NCBI GenBank assembly: GCA_945865485.1
Contig: CAMBEC010000004.1
Coordinates: forward strand, 120,015 to 184,014
Length of the DNA stretch: 64,000 bases
Origin: Rickettsia typhi
GTDB taxonomy: Bacteria > Pseudomonadota > Alphaproteobacteria > Rickettsiales > Rickettsiaceae
Direction of reading: 5' to 3'
The notes under the pieces are model-generated. The model searched no databases. It saw only the letters and a program-made list of their open reading frames with translations, and was not told the DNA's origin. Every line of letters begins with the position of its first letter. The first letter of the stretch is position 1. Below, piece by piece: positions 56,932 to 64,000 of this stretch. The translations under genes and the position numbers were made by a program.

Positions 56932-57351
56932 TATAAACCTCCTATACTAATTAACGTACCTAATGCAATTAATTTCACCAACTAATTTTTAATTCATTTT
57001 CTACGTTTTCCACACTAGGTATTGACCAGGCTGCATTTTCAGTTTAACGTTACATCAATCTAAAGTTAAGTGCAAGTAATTTTGTTTACCCTAAGGTGTG
57101 ACATGCTATGCTAAATATTAATAAGGACTTTATACTTAATAAGTATTGAAACAGAAAAAACTATGACTACCTACGAATCAACAGAGAATGGTTGAAAAGC
57201 AAATATTTGGAATATCAATGATAAAAGTGTAATTACAGCCATGTTAGCTGTAAATCGTAAAGTATTTGGTAACTTATTCGCAGCAAAGTTGCTAAATATG
57301 TCTTGATCTAGTCTTAGCTTTGGTTAATCCATAAAAATAGTGTTTCAAGAA
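56932..57351. other. Non-coding spacer with one TGA-interrupted short frame
   Basis: An ATG at 57163 opens MTTYESTENG, meets TGA at 57193-57195 and continues in the same frame as KANIWNINDKSVITAMLAVN to a stop near 57304. It may be a decayed small gene. No RNA gene or strong hairpin was recognised. Confidence 0.4.
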
Positions 57352-58293
57352 CTAAAATCTTTCTAAAATCTCTATTCTAGATTTAATGGGTGGGTGAGTT
57401 GAAAACATACCAAGAAACGATGCTTGATTGTCAAACATCATTTGTTGTACATCGCTATCTACATTTTCAAGATGTGAATTGCCGGATATTTTGCTAAGAG
57501 CACGTATAAGAGCTGGGCTATTTTTAGTTAGTTCAACTGCACCAGCATCAGCTAAGTACTCTCTTCTTCTCGAAAGTGCAAGGCGAATTAAAATAGAAAA
57601 CAGATACCCAAAAGCCGCAACAGCAATTACTATTATAATAGCGGCAGCTCCTTTACCTTTGCCTTTACTATTTCTACCTAGGCTTCTTAGGGCACTTCTT
57701 ACCATCATTTCAGATAATAAACTAATAATCCCTACAAATACTATTGAAATTATCAGAAGTCGAACATCACGATTTATAATATGAGTAAGCTCATGCGCGA
57801 TAACGGTTTCTAGCTCGTCCTTTTCTAATTTTTCAATAAGACCAGTAGTCAATGTAATAGCGTATGTTTTCTCGCTAATGCCACTTGCATAGGCATTAAG
57901 TACAGGAGAATCTATAATAAATAATTTCGGCATAGTCAAACCGCGACTAATGCATAAATTTTCTAGAATATTATATATTTCAGGGGTTTCGGAACGCACA
58001 GCAGGCTTTGCTTTTGTTTCCAGATTAATTAGATTTTGATGCGAGAACCAAGCAATGGTAAACCATAGGCCAACACCTGCAAATATAACCCACCAATATT
58101 GTAATAACACTGAGTTAGCTACACTAGCAGATTCGCTCCAAAGCAACTGATCTACATTGGTTTCAGCTAATAGAAAAGCAAATATTACTGACCAAAACAT
58201 AAAAGTAATGACAAGCGGAAAACTAATTAGCAAAAATGCTGACTTTAAATTATTATTCCAAATGCTTGATTGTAAACCTATCTCATGTTTCAT
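57352..58293 (-). CDS. htpX: M48-family membrane zinc metalloprotease, HtpX-like
   Basis: HtpX-type proteases clip damaged membrane proteins. The zinc motif HELTH is at residues 167-171, and the third ligand lies in RREYLADAGAVEL near 249. Hydrophobic segments occur at about 19-43, 63-82 and two more after the active site (LLIISIVFVGIISLLS; AAAIIIVIAVAAFGYLFSIL). At 313 residues it is a little longer than E. coli HtpX. It follows lemA by eight bases, a common pairing. Confidence 0.93.
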   Translation of the reverse strand: MKHEIGLQSSIWNNNLKSAFLLISFPLVITFMFWSVIFAFLLAETNVDQLLWSESASVANSVLLQYWWVIFAGVGLWFTIAWFSHQNLINLETKAKPAVRSETPEIYNILENLCISRGLTMPKLFIIDSPVLNAYASGISEKTYAITLTTGLIEKLEKDELETVIAHELTHIINRDVRLLIISIVFVGIISLLSEMMVRSALRSLGRNSKGKGKGAAAIIIVIAVAAFGYLFSILIRLALSRRREYLADAGAVELTKNSPALIRALSKISGNSHLENVDSDVQQMMFDNQASFLGMFSTHPPIKSRIEILERF

Positions 58294-58301
58294 AAAAAAA
58301 A

Positions 58302-58865
58302 CTAGAACTTAATTTCAGGTGCTTTTTCAATAATCTCTCTCTGAGAATCCGGCACATCAAAGAATTCTTCTTGCTTATAAGACATCATGCCAGCAATAAT
58401 GTTTGAAGGGAATTGCTCACACGCAGTATTATATTCATTGGTAGAATTATTAAAGTAACGCCTTGCAGCCGCGATTTTATTCTCAATATCGGATAGTTCT
58501 TTCTGTAAGTGCTGAAAATTACTATCAGCCTTAAGGTCTGGATAGTTCTCTGCTACTGCAAAAAGGTTCATCAATGATCCTCCCAAGGATGCTTCTGCTT
58601 GAGCTCTTTCAGCTACTCCGGCACTAGGATTTACCTTTGCACGCATTTTGGTGACTTCTTCAAAAACTTTTGACTCATGCGCGGCATAGCCTTTCACAGT
58701 ACTTACCAATTGCGGAACAAGGTCCAATCTTTGTTTTAGCTGAACATCAATATCAGAAAATGCATTTTTACGGTTTTGACGAAGTTTTACCAATCGATTG
58801 TAAAATATAATTAGTAAAAGTAATGTGCCACCTACAATTAACGCAATTATCCACTCTATAGACAT
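58302..58865 (-). CDS. lemA: LemA family protein
   Basis: The 187-residue protein has one N-terminal membrane helix (IIALIVGGTLLLLIIFYNRL) and then the LemA helical bundle: RLDLVPQLVSTVKGYAAHE, RAQAEASLGGSLMNLFAVAE and IAAARRYFNNSTNEYN. LemA faces the periplasm; its molecular role is not well established. It is first in a lemA-htpX operon. Confidence 0.94.
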   Translation of the reverse strand: MSIEWIIALIVGGTLLLLIIFYNRLVKLRQNRKNAFSDIDVQLKQRLDLVPQLVSTVKGYAAHESKVFEEVTKMRAKVNPSAGVAERAQAEASLGGSLMNLFAVAENYPDLKADSNFQHLQKELSDIENKIAAARRYFNNSTNEYNTACEQFPSNIIAGMMSYKQEEFFDVPDSQREIIEKAPEIKF

Positions 58866-59251
58866 AAAACTCTCCGTAAGTTAAATTCTCAATAATTAGT
58901 TTAAACAATATCTATTTTGTCTAATAGTGGCTTAATCGTTACAAAGGTACAAAACGCAACAATTAAGCCTTAAGATAGACGGCACCAAGTTGGTCAAAGG
59001 AGCGTTATTGAGTTCTTCGCCACGCTTCTGTCAACTTAGGTTTTTTCTTATAAATAGGTTAAAGATAACTTAATTATAAATATAATTGAAGATTTTAAGG
59101 AAAAAGTTTTAATCCTGTGGAATTAAGTTTATATTAAATACTAAAAATGTAGATATTAGTGGTAAAAAAGCCAGCATTAAGTGTAAGTAAGTCTCTAGTT
59201 TTTTATATTGAAATTAATAGCTAACTAGTTTGGAAAACATCTTGTTTTCAA
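58866..59251. other. Non-coding spacer with a dispersed repeat
   Basis: Apart from the 31-base repeat at 58931-58961, whose flanks CTTAATCGTT and AACAATTAAG are near-perfect inverted copies of each other, no gene or RNA was recognised. Confidence 0.45.
58931..58961. repeat. 31-bp dispersed repeat, copy 2
   Basis: The core TCGTTACAAAGGTACAAAAC matches the copy at 28885-28915; 27 of 31 bases agree over the whole unit. Here the ends pair as an imperfect inverted repeat (9 of 10 bases), which the other copy lacks. Confidence 0.55.
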
Positions 59252-59596
59252 TTAATATTCCTCAAAATTATCGAAATCACAAAACCCAGAGTAAATAACA
59301 GAATCACCAGCAAACCTTATTTGTGTACCAGAAACATAATCTATTATTTCTTGATTATGTGATAGGGAGGCGTAATTTAAGGCTGTCATAGTATCATTAT
59401 CTTGAGCATTTATAGCGTAGTCGCTAAGTTTATTGCATAATACCTTGACCAAAACCGAATTATTTTTGATCACTGCCCAATGTAAAATATTTTTGCCGGC
59501 ACTATCAACTTTGTTTAAATTTTCAGAGCTAATGGTTTCTAGTTTTTCCAGCGCTTCTTTGGTTTTATTATTTTTTACTAAATTTATTAGCTTCAT
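59252..59596 (-). CDS. Small ankyrin-repeat protein
   Basis: The frame is open from 59683, but the ATG at 59596 is preceded by AGAGAA and gives a protein of 114 residues beginning MKLINLVKNNKTKEALEKL. Two ankyrin repeats are visible: GKNILHWAVIKNNSVLVKVL (about 34-53) and MTALNYASLSHNQEIIDYV (about 69-87). The tail is acidic (CDFDNFEEY). There is no signal peptide. A host-directed role is possible but unproven; very short ankyrin proteins may also be fragments of larger ones. Confidence 0.72.
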   Translation of the reverse strand: MKLINLVKNNKTKEALEKLETISSENLNKVDSAGKNILHWAVIKNNSVLVKVLCNKLSDYAINAQDNDTMTALNYASLSHNQEIIDYVSGTQIRFAGDSVIYSGFCDFDNFEEY

Positions 59597-59735
59597 ATTT
59601 TCTCTATAAATAATTAAAAATATCTTATATAGAATAAATAATGAAGCGTCTACCTTAGATTTAACAAATCTGAATATATACAATTATCTGATTAGTTACT
59701 AGATACTTATTTAAATGCCGATAACTCTTAAATAC

Positions 59736-60308
59736 TTAGAGGGAGTTTCTCGGCTGAATCCCAATCTTTTTTTGTTGAAAGAGTTTACGTATTTCTTCAA
59801 AACTTTTAGCCAAGTTTTGTTCTAAGGAAAAAAAGTAAGGGAGTTGCCATTTTTGAGTTTTCAATGCTTCTTTGGATAGAGATGTTGTCCATGGTGGATA
59901 TATACGAAAGGCACGTTTACCTTCTTTATCACCTTGCGACATGATACGCTTTTCTAATAATATTTTTTGGTCAAATATAAATTGGCCACGATGTATTTCG
60001 CTTGATACGAATACTATAACAAAATCTACATTATCTGTGGTATCGAGCGGTGCAATTTCACCTTTCGGTGTTGGTCGTTTCCAAATAGTAACGAATTGGC
60101 CGAGTTTAGTAGGAGTTGTTTTTGCTACACGAAAAGCAATACCATAGTCATTAAGACCAAAGCGACAAGCACCATATTCAGAGCTCTCAGGTTCACGCAA
60201 GGCTTTAGTTGTCACCTGCAGCCCTGCAGGGACATATATTTTTTGAATAGAATAAATAAGATCATTAGGCAGACCTTCTAAGTTATCATTTGTCATTTTT
60301 ACGTCCAT
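59736..60308 (-). CDS. MepB-like protein
   Basis: The 190-residue protein matches the MepB family: SEYGACRFGLNDYGIAFRVA near 43-62, GQFVTIWKRP, FVIVFVSSEIHRGQFIFDQ and GKRAFRIYPPW. MepB was named from the staphylococcal mepRAB multidrug locus, but its activity is unknown. The first ATG overlaps the upstream flavoprotein gene by ten bases; a second ATG at 60296 just after that stop is equally possible. It is probably translated from the same message as the flavoprotein. Confidence 0.82.
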   Translation of the reverse strand: MDVKMTNDNLEGLPNDLIYSIQKIYVPAGLQVTTKALREPESSEYGACRFGLNDYGIAFRVAKTTPTKLGQFVTIWKRPTPKGEIAPLDTTDNVDFVIVFVSSEIHRGQFIFDQKILLEKRIMSQGDKEGKRAFRIYPPWTTSLSKEALKTQKWQLPYFFSLEQNLAKSFEEIRKLFQQKKIGIQPRNSL

Positions 60309-63300
60309 TTCTCTAGCAATGAGTTAGCCTCAAGCCGGTTTCTTAGTACTTTAAAATTAATAATATCTGAGTCTTGATCTTGAGCAGTGCATGAAAAAAT
60401 ATAACCTCGTTCATCATCAATTTTTTGAATGCACTGACCACAAATTCCTTTCATCATGCATTGCATAGGTGAGTTAAGGCTGCATATCATTTGGGCATTA
60501 CCAAATAACTCTAATTTTTTTTCTGCAACCGCCTGCATCATTCTGTCTGAGCCAATACAAATTACATACTCTATTTTATCTAATAAGCCAACATTTTTGG
60601 CATAGTTAATAGCGTCTATAATGTTGCCCTTTATTGAGAAATCCTGGGCTCTTGATGTACTAAGCTTCTCTTCTTGGCAGGCCCAAAATACTTGATTAGC
60701 AATGTGCTCTATTTTTTCATGGTAGAATCGATCTTGCTGTTTTTTGTAGCCAGCAAAATATGTAATAGTACAATTATTTGCTTTTAATGCCTGACCGACT
60801 GCTAGTAGCACCGCATTACCAAGGCCACCTCCAATTAAAGCTACGTTCTTGTTTTGTACAATTTTTGTAGGAGTGCCAGTTGGCCCCATCAAGATAATTT
60901 CCTCTCCTTCTACAAGCTCTCGACATAATTTACTAGATGCCCCCATTTCAAGGATGATTAGTGATATAGTACCTTTTTGTCGATCAACATAGGCACCAGT
61001 TAAAGCAAGTGGCTCCATAAGTTTCCTGACATTAGTTGAGTAATTCTGTAGTTTAAAAAACTGTCCTGGTTTAAAATTTTGTACAGCTAGTGGTGAGTGT
61101 ACTATTACTTCAACAATATTTTCAGATAATATATTGACCTTGACCACAGTGCTCTTTAAGTCCTTGTGAAGATTAGTCAAATTCTTTGGTTTGCGCTTTA
61201 CTAGGCTTTGACTGATTGCTTTATATCCGTTCTTGGCGCTCGCAAGAGCACGAACCACGCTGCCAGAATATTGAGGATCGCAATCACCAAAATAACTAAT
61301 ACCAAATCTCTTTTTTAAAGGATACAACGAATTTTGTGGAACTCCCTTGGGCTCACGTATAAATGTATCTTGCGCAAGCTCGTTCTGAAATTCATTTGTC
61401 TCATCAATATCTTGAAATTCATTATTATCTGTCCCGATTGCAATGAGAACTGATTTGGCTAGAATTTCTTTTCCGTTAGTAAATTTTACTAACTTGGAAT
61501 AGCCAAATTCGTCAGTGCATATCTCTTTTGGCAAAATATTTTCTTCAAATTTTATACCCAAAGCAAGTGCGTGTTCTATTTCTTCAGGGTTCAATTTATA
61601 TGCCGGCGATTCCTTGATTGATTTACGATAACAAATAGTCACTCCACCAAGGTTTTGCATTATTTTTAGCTTTTCTTCATCATTTATTGCTTTTCTAAAT
61701 AACTCTGCGTGCTGGATAAGTTCTTTAGCAATAGCTATATCTTCTAGGTTCATATTTTTTAGAATGGTCTCTGACTTTTCCCAGTCTACTAAGAAATTCT
61801 CTACCATCATTGGATAATAATGCATAAGCTCAGTGGCGCTATCAACGGCAGTTAGTCCACAACCTATAACTACAAATGGGGCGCGTATTAATAAATTTGT
61901 GTTGCTGGCTTTGTGGTAAGCAATGCCTTGCTGAAGATTCATTAGGAAGTCGGAGGCGCTGCGAACTCCTTTAGCAAAGTAGCCTGGCAAATTATCATAG
62001 CGTGGTTTGCCTCCACCAAGACATAGTGCGATATGGTCAAACCCATAAACAAATGCTTGTTTTGTTGTAATGTTGCTACCTAGCCTTATCCCGCCATACA
62101 TATTAAAATTTTCTCTTCTTTCTAAAATCAGCCTCAGAAGGCTTAAATTATTTTTATCCCATCGATTAGTAATGCCGTATTCCATTACCCCGCCAAATCC
62201 TTGAGATAATTTTTCAGATAAAGGTATTTTTAGCTCTTGCCAGCACTTTATTGGTTTTTTGATATCAAAATGAAGGGGAGATATCTTTAATCCATCAATG
62301 GCTGTTACTTTATGTCCTTCATTCAATAAATAGTGAGATAAAGCAAATCCAGCAGGGCCCATGCCCGTAACTAGTACATTATAACCTGTGAAAGCGCGTG
62401 GAAGTGGTTCATCAATATTAAGTGGATTCCATTTGGTAAGGAGCACGTAAATTTCTGTACCCCAAGGTAGCCCTAGTACCTGCTCAAGAATATTTGACTC
62501 GACTAGTGGGATATTTACAGGATCTTGTTTTTGATAGATACAAGCCTTCATACAATCATTACAAATACGGTGACCTGTAGCAGCAACTAGGGGGTTATCA
62601 ACTACAATCATTGATAAGGCGGCAATATTGAATCCCTGACTTTTTAGCAGATTCATTTCAGAAATTTTTTGCTTTAAAGGGCAACCTGGTTTCTCAATTT
62701 TCAGCCCTTTTGAACAAGAATCTTTTTTCTGTTTGTGGCAATATATACAATATTTGGCCATAGCGTAAGCCTTATCAAGGGAACTAGGTTGATCGCGATA
62801 GTTAAAACCTAAATAAATATCTCTACTTAGTTTATCCACCTTGTGCTTACTGATATGGTTGTTTTCATCAACTGGTCTTGGTAGGTCAAATAAACCTAGA
62901 GAGCTACCCATTGCAACCATAAATGCACAATATTGAGCTGCTATAATCAGTTCATTTTGGTAAGTGACAGGGTCTTTTTGCCATTCAATAATGGATTGAG
63001 CAATTGATTGCTCTGTAATATTACCTACTAAGAGCTTTATATTTTCAGTAATTTGTGCAAAATCAAGCCCCACAAGTTTTTCCTCAGGATATTGCTTAAT
63101 GGCATATCTCTGAATAAATTTTCTTCTGCATTCGTAAATTAGATCAAATTTTTTATGTTCTTTCCTTAAGGCCAAATTTTCGTTTGTTATATCAAAAAGT
63201 TCTGCAATAAAATCATCTACAAAAGGAGATAACTGCAGAAGAAATTCAGAGTGATTAGTTAAATCAATAGCTTTAGATCCGATTGATCTATAATGCTTCA

Positions 63301-63421
63301 ATTGATCAGCTATACGATTGTCATGGTTTTGTAGAAATTGTAAAAAACTCTTATCTAGATTATGAAGTCCAGATAGAGAGCTTAGGTCTTCAAATACAAA
63401 GCCAAAATTTAAAGAAATCAT
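60299..63421 (-). CDS. Large FAD/NAD(P) oxidoreductase, GltD/NfnB-like plus PyrK/NfnA-like fusion
   Basis: The 1040-residue protein joins three parts. Residues 1-210 have no recognised family. Residues about 220-730 are GltD-like: cysteine clusters CIYCHKQKKDSC and CNDCMKAC for Fe-S centres, the FAD motif VTGMGPAGFALSHYL near 350 and the NADPH motif VIGCGLTAVDSATEL near 525. Residues about 755-1040 are ferredoxin-reductase-like, with LIGGGLGNAVLLAVGQAL and the [2Fe-2S] cysteines CMMKGICGQC and FSC, as in PyrK. The layout equals NfnB-NfnA (SudA-SudB) in one chain. It may transfer electrons between NADPH, NADH and a ferredoxin. Rickettsial homologues are often labelled gltD, but no gltB partner is here. 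Confidence 0.8.
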   Translation of the reverse strand: MISLNFGFVFEDLSSLSGLHNLDKSFLQFLQNHDNRIADQLKHYRSIGSKAIDLTNHSEFLLQLSPFVDDFIAELFDITNENLALRKEHKKFDLIYECRRKFIQRYAIKQYPEEKLVGLDFAQITENIKLLVGNITEQSIAQSIIEWQKDPVTYQNELIIAAQYCAFMVAMGSSLGLFDLPRPVDENNHISKHKVDKLSRDIYLGFNYRDQPSSLDKAYAMAKYCIYCHKQKKDSCSKGLKIEKPGCPLKQKISEMNLLKSQGFNIAALSMIVVDNPLVAATGHRICNDCMKACIYQKQDPVNIPLVESNILEQVLGLPWGTEIYVLLTKWNPLNIDEPLPRAFTGYNVLVTGMGPAGFALSHYLLNEGHKVTAIDGLKISPLHFDIKKPIKCWQELKIPLSEKLSQGFGGVMEYGITNRWDKNNLSLLRLILERRENFNMYGGIRLGSNITTKQAFVYGFDHIALCLGGGKPRYDNLPGYFAKGVRSASDFLMNLQQGIAYHKASNTNLLIRAPFVVIGCGLTAVDSATELMHYYPMMVENFLVDWEKSETILKNMNLEDIAIAKELIQHAELFRKAINDEEKLKIMQNLGGVTICYRKSIKESPAYKLNPEEIEHALALGIKFEENILPKEICTDEFGYSKLVKFTNGKEILAKSVLIAIGTDNNEFQDIDETNEFQNELAQDTFIREPKGVPQNSLYPLKKRFGISYFGDCDPQYSGSVVRALASAKNGYKAISQSLVKRKPKNLTNLHKDLKSTVVKVNILSENIVEVIVHSPLAVQNFKPGQFFKLQNYSTNVRKLMEPLALTGAYVDRQKGTISLIILEMGASSKLCRELVEGEEIILMGPTGTPTKIVQNKNVALIGGGLGNAVLLAVGQALKANNCTITYFAGYKKQQDRFYHEKIEHIANQVFWACQEEKLSTSRAQDFSIKGNIIDAINYAKNVGLLDKIEYVICIGSDRMMQAVAEKKLELFGNAQMICSLNSPMQCMMKGICGQCIQKIDDERGYIFSCTAQDQDSDIINFKVLRNRLEANSLLEKWT

Positions 63422-63761
63422 AATAGGATAACAAAAGTAATTGTATTAATCGTCGCCATGGTTACGACATTTTTGAATCTTAACTGCCATATCAGAAAGT
63501 CATCAAACTATGTACATTGCTGTGATGCCACACCTTCATTAAACTAGTTTTAGCATCTCATTTCGCTGCTTGAGATACCAGCGAGATCAAGTCCGGTATG
63601 ACCGTATTAGTTCTTTCAAGCGGGTCTTGCAGTCATCCTCAATTTGGTTCTAGATCTTCTTTCTGTTGCCGGAGATCCTGATTATCCAGGGTCAGGATGA
63701 TTATATTACATTAATGATGACGCTTTGTATTTTATGGTTCTTAAGCTAAACTCAGGTTATT
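63422..63761. repeat. Spacer with palindromic repeats (family member 6)
   Basis: The part 63568-63715 has GAGATACCAGCGAGATCAAG, then TCCGGTATGACCG, AGATCTTCTTTCTGTTGCCG and GATCCTGATTATCC. It looks like two worn repeat copies in inverted orientation. No gene is supported. Confidence 0.65.
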
Positions 63762-64000
63762 TTACAGAGATAAATCAATCCAAGCTTTAATTGAGTTTTT
63801 TGGAATAGCTCCTATTTTTGTAGCAACTGGTTTCCCATTTTTGAAAATCATCATAGTTGGAATGCTGCGAATGCCAAGAGATGATGGGGCTTCTGGATTA
63901 TCATCAATATTCATTTTGACGATTTTTATTTTATCCTTCATCTCAACAGATAGTTGCTCGATTATGGGCCCGAGCATTTTGCATGGACCGCACCATTCTG
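63762..64000 (-). CDS. trxA: Thioredoxin, 5' end missing
   Basis: The frame continues past the ATG at 63977 to the edge and reads EWCGPCKMLGPI, the thioredoxin active site (C-G-P-C). The rest has VKMNIDDNPEAPSSLGIRSIPTMMIF with the cis-proline in SIPT, and ends AWIDLSL. About 79 residues of a usual 105 are present; the N-terminal 25 or so lie outside the window. It would supply electrons to the MsrBA protein, among others. Confidence 0.95.
   Translation of the reverse strand, partial: EWCGPCKMLGPIIEQLSVEMKDKIKIVKMNIDDNPEAPSSLGIRSIPTMMIFKNGKPVATKIGAIPKNSIKAWIDLSL

Noticed and set aside
57163..57306. TGA read as tryptophan (altered genetic code)
   Set aside because: TGA ends several well-supported genes in this window, including mnmG and the first ABC binding protein, so the short frame is better read as decayed.

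Overview
The window is AT-rich and reads as a chromosome segment of an obligate intracellular alphaproteobacterium of the order Rickettsiales, most likely family Rickettsiaceae. The support is mnmG-rsmG-parA-parB in a row, a class I lysyl-tRNA synthetase, an rOmpB-like autotransporter, several ankyrin and leucine-rich-repeat proteins, a PF04392-type amino-acid ABC importer, wide spacers with decayed genes, and a dispersed family of short palindromic repeats, one of which lies inside a reading frame as Rickettsia palindromic elements do. The genus cannot be fixed from this window. No rRNA, tRNA, CRISPR array or intact transposase was seen.

Layout. 1-5.9 kb: mnmG (5' end cut off by the window), rsmG, parA, parB, a transaldolase-like gene and ettA, tightly packed, with a parS-like site inside the start of rsmG. 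6.4-9.6 kb: accessory genes for a small ankyrin protein, a TatA/B-like protein and a von Willebrand A protein with internal repeats. 10-13.6 kb: a four-gene overlapping ABC importer operon with two tandem substrate-binding proteins. 13.6-24.2 kb: housekeeping genes (M32 carboxypeptidase, rho, mdh, queA-GNAT-tgt for queuosine, addA opposed). 24.4-34.3 kb: an accessory zone with an autotransporter, a 17-repeat LRR protein, a glycine-zipper protein, an MsrB-MsrA fusion, three decayed HU-like fragments around tspO and yjdM, a GST and a secreted coiled-coil protein. 34.6-42.3 kb: sixA, coq7, dsbB, lysS, a MazG-like gene, a LysM protein, cydAB with a tiny third gene, and dps. 42.5-46.7 kb: unrecognised small proteins and a 505-residue ankyrin protein. 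46.8-52.8 kb: a biotin cluster, bioA divergent from bioBFCD and closed by convergent birA. 52.9-64 kb: small hypotheticals, an HTH-PAS regulator, a protein with a broken zincin motif, chaB, pal, htpX-lemA, another ankyrin protein, a MepB-like protein, a 1040-residue flavoprotein resembling an NfnB-NfnA fusion, and the end of a thioredoxin gene.

The most distinctive part is the biotin island. Its order (bioA divergent from bioBFCD) matches enterobacteria, not the bioC-bioH-bioF-bioA-bioD-bioB operon usually reported in intracellular bacteria. It carries a DNA-binding type of BirA and a candidate BirA operator that overlaps the bioB -35 box and abuts the bioA start. bioH is not in the window. 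Together with cydAB, dps, the MsrBA fusion and thioredoxin, the window suggests a symbiont able to make biotin and to cope with low oxygen and oxidative stress, with surface and putative effector proteins for host contact. The effector roles are inference.
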